This document shows positions 25,666 to 34,013 of a stretch of 36,965 bases of DNA, in pieces; position 1 is the first letter of the stretch, and the number at the start of each line of letters is the position of its first letter. The translations under genes and the position numbers were made by a program. The notes below the pieces were generated by a model. That model saw only the letters and a program-made list of their open reading frames with translations. It was not told the DNA's origin and did no database searches. The stretch covers positions 1 through 36,965 of the forward strand of contig JANWWR010000168.1 in assembly GCA_025055835.1 (NCBI GenBank), read 5' to 3'. The DNA is from Gemmatales bacterium. GTDB taxonomy: Bacteria > Planctomycetota > Planctomycetia > Gemmatales > HRBIN36.

Positions 25666-25693
25666 ATGATATGCCAGGACAACGGGATTTCAA
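25666..25693 (-). promoter_or_regulatory. promoter of rpsT
   Basis: On the minus strand TTGAAA (25688-25693) and TATCAT (25666-25671) are 16 bases apart. Both are close to the sigma-70 consensus. The element lies just after the TPR gene stop and gives a leader of about 70 bases. Confidence 0.55.
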
Positions 25694-25699
25694 CCGCTG

Positions 25700-27115
25700 T
25701 CACGTTGTCGCCTTTTCCAACTGGCTTTGCCATTGATCGAGCAGCTTGCCGATGTTGCGATAGCCGAAATCGAGGTCGGCCAGTTCGTTGCCCAGTTCGA
25801 TGGCGGTCCGCCAATCGCCTTCCTCGACGGCCAGGTGGGCCAGTTCGAAAAGCAGTTCCTTGCGGATCTCCTCATCGCCGGCGGTAGCCGCCTGAAGGGC
25901 TTCGCTGTAGTTTTTACGGGCCAGGACCCAGTTCTTCCGATCCCGGAAGCAATGGCCCAGATAGACATGGGCGCGCAACCGGGACCGGGGATCCTTGCGG
26001 GCCGCCTGCAACTCCTGAATGGCCTCGTCCAGCTGCCCCGCTCGGAAGAGCCGAATGCCCAGTTCCAGCCGGTGCGTCAGTTCGTTCGGGAAGCGATCCG
26101 CCTTTTGCCGGAACAGGTCCATTTCCCGGCGATTGATCTCGTGTTCCAGTTGGCTTTTCAGCTTGAGCAGTTGCGTGTTGTTCGGCTCGGCTTTCAGTTT
26201 GTTGCTGACGATCTGGAGATTGGCCCGGAACGGCTCGATTTCCAATTCGCTTAAAGCCAGTTGCAGTTCGAAATGCCGTCCGGTCGCCGCCAGCCCTTCT
26301 TCCAGACACTGGCGGGCCTCATCCAGTTTCCCGCCCTTGGCCAGGGCCGAAGCGAGTTGCAGGTAGTGCCCTGGGTGCGTCGGGTCCTGGTTGATCTTTT
26401 CCCGCAGGTTTTCGACAGTTCGCTGAAGCGGATCGCGTCCGGCCGGGGCGTCGGCGGGAATCGGGGTTTCCAGACTAAGCCGACCGCCGCTCTGGGCGGC
26501 CTCCGTGTAGTTACCGGCGACGATGGTGTGCTGGGCAGCCAGATCCTTGTATTTCCGGGTAGCCTCCATGTCGGTCGGATTGACCTTGCAGACCATGCCC
26601 CACAGGAGCATGGCCTGGGAGTAGTTGCCGCAGCGTTCGTAGAGGTCGGCCAAGGCCCGGTTGACCCGGACGTCGCGGGGATCCTTCTGGCGGGCCTGTT
26701 CCAGGATCCAGACGGCCATTTCGGTCCAGCCCAGGGCCTCGGCGGCGTGGGCCATGTCGATCTGCGGCCCGATGGCCCAGGGATCGGCGGAGAGGATGAT
26801 CTCGCCGTATTCCAGGACCTTGAGATGATCCCCGGCGCGTTTGGCCCGTTCCAGCTTGGCCCGCGGGATGGTGGTTGTCAGCCAGCTCATCGGGCTGCCA
26901 CGCAAGTTGTTCTTGTACTTGGCCTTCTGCGTCCGGCGCAGGGCCTGACGGTAGACCAGGTTGGCCGGATCGAGCTTGCAACAGGTCCGCAACAGTTCGA
27001 TGCTGTAATCGTGGTTGCCGGCGTTCATCGCCTGCCGGGCGCGCTCGAACTGCTGGGCGGCGACGCGGACATGTTCGGGATTCGGCGATGGACGGGAAAT
27101 GTTGCGCTCCCCCAT
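25700..27115 (-). CDS. TPR protein of the planctomycete NISRPSPNPEHVR type
   Basis: The protein has 471 residues from ATG 27115. Its N terminus MGERNISRPSPNPEHVRVAA fits a TPR family that I associate with planctomycetes. TPR-like repeats run through most of the protein, for example ALADLYERCGNYSQAMLLW and LAHLAVEEGDWRTAIELGNE. A charged helical stretch lies in the middle (QLLKLKSQLEHEINRREMD). No signal peptide is seen, so it is probably cytoplasmic. A GTG at 27169 with AAGGTAGG upstream is an alternative start that would add 18 residues. I prefer 27115 because the added part is not family-like. The role is unknown. TPRs suggest a scaffold. Confidence 0.85.
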   Translation of the reverse strand: MGERNISRPSPNPEHVRVAAQQFERARQAMNAGNHDYSIELLRTCCKLDPANLVYRQALRRTQKAKYKNNLRGSPMSWLTTTIPRAKLERAKRAGDHLKVLEYGEIILSADPWAIGPQIDMAHAAEALGWTEMAVWILEQARQKDPRDVRVNRALADLYERCGNYSQAMLLWGMVCKVNPTDMEATRKYKDLAAQHTIVAGNYTEAAQSGGRLSLETPIPADAPAGRDPLQRTVENLREKINQDPTHPGHYLQLASALAKGGKLDEARQCLEEGLAATGRHFELQLALSELEIEPFRANLQIVSNKLKAEPNNTQLLKLKSQLEHEINRREMDLFRQKADRFPNELTHRLELGIRLFRAGQLDEAIQELQAARKDPRSRLRAHVYLGHCFRDRKNWVLARKNYSEALQAATAGDEEIRKELLFELAHLAVEEGDWRTAIELGNELADLDFGYRNIGKLLDQWQSQLEKATT

Positions 27116-27186
27116 GGCTTGCAGGCCGCACCAATCAAACGCTCCGCGGTCCTGTCGGGCCTTTGGCACACATTAGCCTACCTTCT

Positions 27187-27215
27187 ACAGTAAGCACCCC
27201 GCCAACCGATTTCAA
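27187..27215 (-). promoter_or_regulatory. possible promoter of the TPR gene
   Basis: On the minus strand TTGAAA (27210-27215) and TACTGT (27187-27192) are 17 bases apart. The -35 is good and the -10 fair. The leader to ATG 27115 would be about 65 bases. Confidence 0.35.
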
Positions 27216-27608
27216 AGGAAATTGGCATGGAGATCAGCCCGCCTTGCGAATCTGGGCCGAAATCACTGCCCGGATCTCCGACCAACCTTCCTGGCCTACG
27301 CCGGAATCGGTTACAACCGTATAAAGGCGAATCCCCTCGCCCCGCTCATCGTCCGCGCTGTCGCTGGCTTCCTAGCCCCCGATAGGACAGGATGGCTGTG
27401 TTTTGGAAACCCTGGTCCGCGTTGCGCCGCGCAAAATGTTGCGCCTTTCAGGCGGGAAAACAGCATCAACTGCTTATCCGGCAAAGGTTTTCGACACCGG
27501 CTGCTTCGGGGGAATGTTGCGCGAAAACAAACGCTTTGCAATCCGGCTCGGCGGGTGTTAGCCTGTTGGCTCAACACAGGTCAGGAAAAGGAATTCGAGG
27601 ACCGTCTC
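27216..27608 (+). other. noncoding region upstream of hisD with repeats and hairpins
   Basis: No gene is supported in these 393 bases. They hold an inverted repeat CGGTT-AC-AACCG (27308-27319) touching a TATAAA -10-like box (27320-27325). A perfect palindrome TTGCGC-C-GCGCAA covers 27422-27434, and further TTGCGC copies lie at 27439 and 27517. A hairpin with arms GTGTTAGCC and GGCT-C-AACAC spans 27555-27577, 32 bases before the hisD ATG. If TATAAA is the promoter, the leader is about 277 bases, which is long. No His-rich leader peptide was found. Confidence 0.5.
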
Positions 27609-28991
27609 ATGAAACTAGCCATCCGGCGCATTGACTGCACCGAGGAAAACGCTCTGGATCAGATTGCCGCCATCCGCCGCCAGCTCAGCCCGGACGGCGA
27701 GGTGGTGCCCGAGCGGGGTCGGGCTTTAACCCAGCGGGTCTTTGGCGAGGCGCTCAGCCCGGTGCGGAGCGTCGAGCGGATCTGCCGGGACGTTCGGGAA
27801 CAGGGCTTCGCGGCGGTCCAGCGTTATACCCAGGCCTTCGACAACTTCGCTCTGACGCCGGAAAACCTGCGGGTCGGAGCGGACGAGATGACCGCGGCCT
27901 ATCGGCAATGCGATCCGCGCTTTCTCCAGGCGGTCCGGCGGGTTCAAAAGACCGTGCTGGCTTTCCAAGTGGGCATTCTCCACCGCGACGCCGTGCTGCG
28001 GGACGGCCACGGTCAGGAGGTACGGCTTCGCTATCGGCCGGTGCGGCGGGTCGGCATCTGCGTTCCGGGCGGTGCGGCAGCCTATCCATCGACGCTGCTG
28101 ATGACCGTTTGTCCGGCCCGAGCGGCGGGGGTCAAGGAAATCGTCGTGGTCGCGCCGCCGACGCCGTTCGGGGCCAACAACCCGGACATTCTCGCCGTCT
28201 GCAAGGAGCTTGGGGTCAGCGAAGTCTATCGCATCGGCGGGGCACAGGCCATCGCCGCCCTGGCCTTTGGCATCGAGGGGCTGCCGCGTGTGGATATGAT
28301 CGTTGGACCCGGCAATCTCTTCGTCGCCTTGGCCAAGCGATATGTGTACGGTCAGGTGGGCATCGACATGCTCGCCGGTCCATCGGAAGTCGTCATCCTG
28401 GCCGACGCCTCAGCCCGGCCCGACTTCGTCGCCGCCGATTTGATCGCCCAGGCTGAACACGCTCCCGGAGCCAGTCTGCTTCTCACCTGGGAACCGTCCC
28501 TGATCGACGCCGTGGCCGACGCCCTGGAGGAACAACTCGACCAGCTTCCCCGCGCGGCGGAAACCCGGGAGAGCCTGGAAGCCTTCGGAGCGCTGATCCT
28601 CACCCGGGGGCCTGAGGAGGCCGTGGAACTGGCCAATGCCATCGCTCCGGAACATCTCCAGATCTGCACCGCCGACCCGGATCGGTTCGCCGAGGAGATC
28701 GACAACGCCGGGGCGATTTTCCTGGGCCATCAGACCCCCGTGGCCCTGGGCGACTACGTGGCCGGTCCCTCGCACGTCCTGCCCACCGGCGGCACGGCCC
28801 GGTTCGCCAGCGGGCTGACCGCCAACGATTTTCTCCGCCGCAGCAGCATCGTCCGCTTCGAGCAAGCCGCTGTCGCCGAGCGGGCTGCCGATCTGCGTCT
28901 GCTGGCGGCCAAAGAAGGGCTGATCGGACATAGCCGCAGCGTCGATCTGCGTCTCCAGCCTTCGGCGAACGCGGTGGCCTCAGCGACGTGA
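27609..28991 (+). CDS. hisD: histidinol dehydrogenase HisD
   Basis: HisD catalyses the last two steps of histidine synthesis, oxidising histidinol to histidine with NAD+. The protein has 460 residues. Zinc ligands and catalytic residues align with the E. coli enzyme at a constant offset of 22: Gln281 and His284 (AQAEHAPG), Asp382 (GDYVAGPSH) and His441 (GLIGHSRSV) as ligands, and Glu348-His349 (APEHLQI) as the catalytic pair. Other signatures are VGICVPGGAAAYPSTLLM and VLPTGGTARFASGL. The start is ATG 27609 after GAGGACC. No other his gene is adjacent, so it is an isolated gene of the pathway. Its 3' end overlaps the convergent PQQ-like gene by 12 bases. Confidence 0.97.
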   Translation: MKLAIRRIDCTEENALDQIAAIRRQLSPDGEVVPERGRALTQRVFGEALSPVRSVERICRDVREQGFAAVQRYTQAFDNFALTPENLRVGADEMTAAYRQCDPRFLQAVRRVQKTVLAFQVGILHRDAVLRDGHGQEVRLRYRPVRRVGICVPGGAAAYPSTLLMTVCPARAAGVKEIVVVAPPTPFGANNPDILAVCKELGVSEVYRIGGAQAIAALAFGIEGLPRVDMIVGPGNLFVALAKRYVYGQVGIDMLAGPSEVVILADASARPDFVAADLIAQAEHAPGASLLLTWEPSLIDAVADALEEQLDQLPRAAETRESLEAFGALILTRGPEEAVELANAIAPEHLQICTADPDRFAEEIDNAGAIFLGHQTPVALGDYVAGPSHVLPTGGTARFASGLTANDFLRRSSIVRFEQAAVAERAADLRLLAAKEGLIGHSRSVDLRLQPSANAVASAT

Positions 28992-30239
28992 ATCACTTTC
29001 TTCGATCCGGTACAGATGGGTTCGAGTCCGCAGGTAGAGGGCTCCGTTCAGGATGGCGGGAGAGGCCATGCAGCCTTCTTCCAGTTCATTGACGGCAAGC
29101 CGCTCGAAATGGGAAGCGGCCCGGACGACGTGGGTCTTGCCCAGCTCATCGGCGAAGTAGATGCAGCCGTTGCAATGCACTGGCGAGGCCGAGAAGCCGC
29201 CGCCGAGCCGTTCCTGCCAGTGCGTCTTGCCGCTGCGAGCATCCAGACAGGAAGCCACGCCTTGATCGGAAACCATGAACAGCAGATCGCCGACAAGCAA
29301 CAGCGAAGCCCGGGTCGGCACTCCGCGGACGACCTTCCACGCCAGGCCGGTCTCGGTGATGTCGCCGCTCAACCCCTGCCGCACCGCCCACAGCTGGGCC
29401 GTGTGACCGCTGGTCAGGTAGATCAGCCCGTGGCCGAAGACCGGACGCGACGCCGCGTTCATGCCGCCGTGCCGGACACGCCACAGTTCCTCACCCGTCG
29501 CTGGATCGTAAGCGATGGTCGCTTCCGCACTTGGCGAAATCAACTGCTGCCGACCGCCGAGGGTCAACACCGCCGGCGTCGAAAACGCCTTCTTGAAATC
29601 GCCGTCCGTGGTGGAATAGGCAATCTCCCGCGGCTTCTTCCAGACCGTCTTGCCCGTGTGTTTGTCCAGGGCCGCGAGATACTGCAAATCGAACCCGTCG
29701 AAGGTCAGAATCAGCAGGTCGCCGACCAGAATCGGCGAGGAACCGGCCCCGCGATAATGATCGCAGGGCAGATCACGGCGTTCCCACAGGGTCCGCCCCG
29801 TCGCCGTGTCGAGACAGGCCGTTCCCGGACTGCCGAAATGGACGTACACCCGGCCCTCTTCGACCACCGGCGTCGGCGAGGCGTAGCTGTTGAACGGATG
29901 GCAAAAAGCCGGCTGGGGCACGTCGAAGACTTTGCGATCCAGGACGATGCGGCCGCTGTCCCGATCCACGCAGACGGCGAACAACTCCTTGCCGTCGGCC
30001 GTCGCCGAGGTCATCCAGATTTGCCGTCCCCACACGACCGGGGACGACCAGGCCTTTCCGCGAATGGCCGTCTTCCAGCGGATGTTCTCGCTTTCACTCC
30101 AGCGGATCGGTGCGGACGCCGACGGTGACAGACCGTTGCCGCTCGGACCGCGGAATGCCGGCCAGTTCTCCTCGGCCCCCGCCGAGTGCAGCAAAGCGGT
30201 GATGACGACGGCAACCAGGATCGTACCGAAGATTCGCAT
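28980..30239 (-). CDS. secreted PQQ-like beta-propeller protein
   Basis: This 419-residue protein has a signal peptide (MRIFGTILVAVVITALLHSAGA) and then ENWPAFRGPSGNG, a common start in planctomycete PQQ-like proteins. Repeats of the propeller type follow, for example AWSSPVVWGRQIWMTSA, DTATGRTLWERRD, DKHTGKTVWKKPR and DARSGKTHWQERLGGG. The protein is outside the cytoplasm. Whether it binds PQQ is doubtful, because many members of this fold do not. The gene is a single unit on the minus strand between speA and hisD. No partner enzyme or cytochrome is nearby. Confidence 0.9.
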   Translation of the reverse strand: MRIFGTILVAVVITALLHSAGAEENWPAFRGPSGNGLSPSASAPIRWSESENIRWKTAIRGKAWSSPVVWGRQIWMTSATADGKELFAVCVDRDSGRIVLDRKVFDVPQPAFCHPFNSYASPTPVVEEGRVYVHFGSPGTACLDTATGRTLWERRDLPCDHYRGAGSSPILVGDLLILTFDGFDLQYLAALDKHTGKTVWKKPREIAYSTTDGDFKKAFSTPAVLTLGGRQQLISPSAEATIAYDPATGEELWRVRHGGMNAASRPVFGHGLIYLTSGHTAQLWAVRQGLSGDITETGLAWKVVRGVPTRASLLLVGDLLFMVSDQGVASCLDARSGKTHWQERLGGGFSASPVHCNGCIYFADELGKTHVVRAASHFERLAVNELEEGCMASPAILNGALYLRTRTHLYRIEESDSRR

Positions 30240-30343
30240 GGCGTCGCTCTTTCAAGGCGGGACTCGAATGGCGCAGGAAAGAGCAATCTAACCCATCGGA
30301 CGGGTCCGCGGCAATGCCCCGCTCGGATTTCACGCTCACTCGG

Positions 30344-32248
30344 TCATTCCAGGTAGGTGTAGCCGTCCAGGCTGGATTCGTAGTAGCTGACGAGACGACG
30401 GGCCTCGTCGAGGGAAATGCGTCCCGTCCGCACCGAGCGTTCCACGTCCTTGCGGAGCCGACTCAGCATCTCTTCCGTGGAATACTGCACATAGTGCAGC
30501 ACTTCCCGGACGGTGTCGCCCTTGACCACGGCATCGAGATTGGCCTCGCCGTTCTCATCAATGCTGACATGGACCGCGTTGGTGTCGCCAAAAAGGTTGT
30601 GGAGGTCGCCGAGGATTTCCTGATAGGCCCCCAGAAGAAACGCCCCGAGGATGTACTGATGCCCGTTGAATGGGTGCAGTTCGAGGACGTTTTTGACGTC
30701 CCGCAGGTCAATGAACTGATCCACCTTGCCGTCCGAGTCGCAGGTGATGTCGCCCAGGATGCCCCGGCGGGTCGGTGGTTCGTTGAGCCGATGAATGGGC
30801 ATGATCGGGAACAGTTGCTTGATCGCCCAGCTGTCCGGGATCGACTGGAACACCGAGAAATTGCAGAAGTAGGTGTCGGAAAGCTGAGACTCCAAACCGT
30901 GCAATTCCTCCGGGACGTATTCCAGTTCCTTGACCAGTCGCAGGAGCTTGATGGCGAAGGCCCAGTAGAGCCGTTCCGCGAAGCTCCGCATCTCGATGTT
31001 CAGGTAGCCGAGGTTGAACAGGTTCAGCACCTCGTCCATGGCCTGCTGGGCGTCGTGGTAGCTTTCCAGGTAGTTCTTCTTGGACAGGTCGTTGTAGATG
31101 CTGAACAGGTCGGCGAGGGGCTGCGGAGCATCCGCGGGCAATTCCCGGGGAGCCTCGAAGTGGTCGAAGCCGGAAACGCCCAGAACATCGAAGACGAGGA
31201 CGCTGTGATAGGCGACCACGCCCCGGCCCGACTCGGAGACGATGATCGGATGCGGCACGCCGGCCTCGTCGCAGACGCTTTTGATGCGGAAGACGACGTC
31301 GTTGGCATATTCCTGAAGCGTGTAATTGACGCTGGACTCGAAGTCCGTCTGCGAGCCGTCGTAGTCAATGCCGAGTCCGCCGCCGACGTCGAGGTACTTC
31401 ATGCCCGCGCCCAGACGCACCAGCTCCGTGTAAATCCGGGACGCCTCGCTCAGCGCCCCTTTGATGTTGCGGATGTTGGTGATCTGGCTGCCGAGGTGGA
31501 AATGCAGAAGCTGAAGGCAGTCGGCCATGCCCCGGCTCTTGAGGTACTCCAGGGCTTGAAGAATCTCGGTGATCGTCAGTCCGAACTTGGAGCGATACCC
31601 GGCCGAGCTTTTCCAGCGGCCCGCGCCCCGAGCAGCCAGCTTGGCCCGGACGCCGATTGTCGGCCGGACGTTGAGCTGCTCGGCGTTGCGGACGATGGTC
31701 TCCAGTTCCGTGAATTTCTCGACCACGGGAATGATCCGCTTGCCCAGCTTGTGGGCCAGCATGCACAGGTGGATGAACTCGTCGTCCTTGAAGCCGTTGC
31801 AGATGATCGGCGTTTCGCCGTTGCCGTTGGTCAGGGCCATGACCGCCAGCAGTTCCGGCTTGGAACCGGCTTCGAGACCGAAATGGAAGGGCCGTCCAAA
31901 GTCGAGAATCTCCTCGACGACGTGCCGCTGCTGGTTGACCTTGATCGGATAGACGCAGATGTAGCTGCCCTGGTATTTGAACTCCGCCATCGCCTGCTGG
32001 AAAGCCTGGTGAATCTCGCCGACACGGTGGCGGAGGATGTCGGTGAAGCGGAGCAGGATCGGCAACTGGATGCCGCGGGCCTGCAACTGGTCCACCAGCT
32101 CCTTGAGGTCGAGGCGGGGGCGGTCGGCCTTGGTCGGGTGGACCGTGACATGGCCGCGTTCGTTGATGCCGAAGTAGCCCTTGCCCCAATGGCGGATGCC
32201 GTAGGTTTCCACGGCATCCTGAATCTTCCACTGATCGAGAAGTTTCAT
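30344..32248 (-). CDS. speA: biosynthetic arginine decarboxylase SpeA
   Basis: SpeA is a PLP enzyme that converts arginine to agmatine, the entry to putrescine and spermidine. The protein has 634 residues from ATG 32248, the usual length. PLP Lys103 is in VYPIKVNQQ. Other signatures are LEAGSKPEL, LLHFHLGSQI, YLDVGGGLGIDYDGS, SESGRGVVAYHS and a C-terminal HVSIDENGEAN region. A GTG at 32275 is an alternative start. The ATG has GGGGGGA about 10 bases upstream and fits the family N terminus better. A possible promoter lies at 32357-32385. No speB or agmatinase gene is in the window. Confidence 0.96.
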   Translation of the reverse strand: MKLLDQWKIQDAVETYGIRHWGKGYFGINERGHVTVHPTKADRPRLDLKELVDQLQARGIQLPILLRFTDILRHRVGEIHQAFQQAMAEFKYQGSYICVYPIKVNQQRHVVEEILDFGRPFHFGLEAGSKPELLAVMALTNGNGETPIICNGFKDDEFIHLCMLAHKLGKRIIPVVEKFTELETIVRNAEQLNVRPTIGVRAKLAARGAGRWKSSAGYRSKFGLTITEILQALEYLKSRGMADCLQLLHFHLGSQITNIRNIKGALSEASRIYTELVRLGAGMKYLDVGGGLGIDYDGSQTDFESSVNYTLQEYANDVVFRIKSVCDEAGVPHPIIVSESGRGVVAYHSVLVFDVLGVSGFDHFEAPRELPADAPQPLADLFSIYNDLSKKNYLESYHDAQQAMDEVLNLFNLGYLNIEMRSFAERLYWAFAIKLLRLVKELEYVPEELHGLESQLSDTYFCNFSVFQSIPDSWAIKQLFPIMPIHRLNEPPTRRGILGDITCDSDGKVDQFIDLRDVKNVLELHPFNGHQYILGAFLLGAYQEILGDLHNLFGDTNAVHVSIDENGEANLDAVVKGDTVREVLHYVQYSTEEMLSRLRKDVERSVRTGRISLDEARRLVSYYESSLDGYTYLE

Positions 32249-32356
32249 CAGGGTTTGGTCCCCCCGGAGTATCACTGTTCAAATACCTGAAATACAGGGC
32301 AACTTCGGCTCGGCCCGTTCCGAAGGCCGGCAATGGTGGTCGTGGAAATTTCTAAA

Positions 32357-32385
32357 TCTGTATGTCGAGGTGCCAGTGCCGTCAA
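32357..32385 (-). promoter_or_regulatory. possible promoter of speA
   Basis: On the minus strand TTGACG (32380-32385) and TACAGA (32357-32362) are 17 bases apart. The leader to ATG 32248 would be about 100 bases and contains an imperfect palindrome, CCTGTATTTCAGG, at 32286-32298. The -10 is weak. Confidence 0.3.
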
Positions 32386-32414
32386 GGTAAATCATACGCC
32401 GGTCCGCCAAGATT

Positions 32415-33242
32415 TTACCGGGTCTTCACGGGTTCCAGGGTCCAGCGGCGGAACAGCCCATAGACCCAGGACGGCGGCAGACCCAGCAGGGCGATTTCGG
32501 CGGCATAACGCAGGTAGTCCCCGATATTCCCCTGCCCCGCGAAGTAGCGCCGCTTGATCGCCAGCGTGCCCCGAAGCAGGCCCCGGAGTTTGGTCGCCTT
32601 GAGGGCCGAGCCGTGCAGCCGATACCGGAGCAACGCTTCGGGGTGATTGGCGAAGCGATAGCCTCGCTGGGCCATCCGACACCAAAGATCGTAGTCCTCG
32701 ACGGCCGGGTAATCCTCATAGCAATAGCCGCCCACGGCCAGAACCGCTTCCCGACGGCACATCACGGCGGGGTGGGCTAGCGGATTACTCCGGCGTAGTT
32801 GAGTCAAGATTGCTTCATGATCCGTTGGATAACGCCGCTTGGCGACGCAGTTGCCCCATTCATCGATGATGGTCACTTGGCTGCCGATGACCGTCACCTC
32901 CGGACGAGCATTGAGGGATTCGGCTTGCTTTTGCAAGCGATCCGGCTCCGCCACGTCGTCGGCATCCATCCTCGCGATGAGTGGTCCTAGAGCCGCCTCC
33001 AGTCCCCGATTAAGTTGTTGCACCAGGGAGGTCCGCTGCGAATGGGTCAGGATGCGAATCCGCGGGTCCTGAACGTCTGCCAGCAGATCGGCGACCCGTG
33101 GACCGTCGGAAGGCTCTTCGACGATGATCAGTTCCCAGTCCTGAAAAGTCTGGCCGAGGATGCTTCGGACCGCCTCCGGAAAGAACTGCGGATGCGGATG
33201 GAGCACCGGCATAACCACGGAGACCTGAGGCGACTCAGCCAT
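32415..33242 (-). CDS. GT2 family glycosyltransferase
   Basis: This 275-residue protein has the GT-A fold. It begins VSVVMPVLHPHPQFFPEAVRSIL, then has a nucleotide-sugar site around LIIVEEPSDG, the metal motif MDADDVAEPDRL and a late VEDYDLWCRMAQRG, typical of family 2 transferases that build surface polysaccharides. No membrane segment is clear, although the C terminus (LPPSWVYGLFRRW) may associate with the membrane. Its start (33242) lies inside the end of the methyltransferase gene, an 8-base overlap, so it is translated with it. Donor and acceptor are unknown. Confidence 0.9.
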   Translation of the reverse strand: MAESPQVSVVMPVLHPHPQFFPEAVRSILGQTFQDWELIIVEEPSDGPRVADLLADVQDPRIRILTHSQRTSLVQQLNRGLEAALGPLIARMDADDVAEPDRLQKQAESLNARPEVTVIGSQVTIIDEWGNCVAKRRYPTDHEAILTQLRRSNPLAHPAVMCRREAVLAVGGYCYEDYPAVEDYDLWCRMAQRGYRFANHPEALLRYRLHGSALKATKLRGLLRGTLAIKRRYFAGQGNIGDYLRYAAEIALLGLPPSWVYGLFRRWTLEPVKTR

Positions 33243-34005
33243 GTTTGACCGCGACGACGAGAAACGCCTTGGAGATGGCCCACAAGCTGGGAAACCGCTT
33301 CAATGCCGCCACGCCGAGCCGATAGTGCCACTTCGCCCCGGCCGTCGTCCACGCCAGGTTCGCCGGAAGCACGAACTGGAAGCGAAGCTCCGGCCGCTCC
33401 CGCAGCAGTCGCCGCAGCCGCCAGTAGGTCGGGGCGTAGCTGGCGTCGGTGTAGTCGGTGCCCCGTCCGGTCCACCGCAGATAGCGATTGGCCCAGGACA
33501 ACGGTAGATAGCTGAGAAACGGCAGATGGTAATGCACTTCCATCGGCCACAGTTTGTTCGGCATGAGGAGATACAGAACACCCTGGGGCCGAAGACAGCC
33601 GCTCAGAATCGCCAAGGCCCCCGGCTGATCGGGCAGATGCTCGAAGACGTTGTCGAGCACGATCAGATCGTAGAGCGGTTTCGGCTCCAGGTCGTAAACG
33701 CTGGCCTGCCGGATGGTCAGGTTGGGAATGTCGGCGGCGAGGCGAATGGCCTCCCGGGCCAGCGGTTCGCTTGGCTCGATGCCAGTGACGCTGCGGCAGA
33801 CCTTGGCCAGTTCCGCTGCCGTGTGCCCGTACCCGCAGCCGACGTCAAGCACCTCCCAGGACTCGGGCGGACTGGCGGCAAAGGGCTTGCAGGTTTCCAC
33901 GATCTGCCGGGCGAAGTCAGCGGCGCGGGCGGCACGTTCGCCCGACATAGGACGAAACCTGTCGTAACCGGGACGATCTGCAGGGGCTAACGCATCCGCA
34001 TTCAT
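33235..34005 (-). CDS. class I SAM-dependent methyltransferase
   Basis: This 256-residue protein has the SAM-binding motif VLDVGCGYGHTAAEL and the acidic motif GIEPSEPLAREA. It continues with DLIVLDNVFEHLPD and GVLYLLMPNK, typical of the methyltransferase 11/12 group. The start is ATG 34005. An upstream in-frame extension to 34092 would overlap the oxidase gene. It follows the FAD-oxidase gene by 8 bases and overlaps the GT2 gene. A role in methylating a glycan or lipid in the same pathway as the GT2 is inferred from position. The substrate cannot be read from the sequence. Confidence 0.9.
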   Translation of the reverse strand: MNADALAPADRPGYDRFRPMSGERAARAADFARQIVETCKPFAASPPESWEVLDVGCGYGHTAAELAKVCRSVTGIEPSEPLAREAIRLAADIPNLTIRQASVYDLEPKPLYDLIVLDNVFEHLPDQPGALAILSGCLRPQGVLYLLMPNKLWPMEVHYHLPFLSYLPLSWANRYLRWTGRGTDYTDASYAPTYWRLRRLLRERPELRFQFVLPANLAWTTAGAKWHYRLGVAALKRFPSLWAISKAFLVVAVKHG

Positions 34006-34013
34006 GGAACACT

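Noticed and set aside
29018..29032. tRNA T-loop-like sequence GGTTCGAGTCC
   Set aside because: Its flanks do not pair as a T-arm, no acceptor stem or anticodon arm is found, and it lies inside the PQQ-like gene.
30300..30343. Possible terminator after speA
   Set aside because: Short inverted repeats are present (GCGG/CCGC, ACCC/GGGT), but no T-run follows on the minus strand.
30314..32290. Long open reading frame antisense to speA
   Set aside because: It mirrors the SpeA codons on the other strand. It has no ribosome site or family similarity, and GC-rich genes often leave such open antisense frames.
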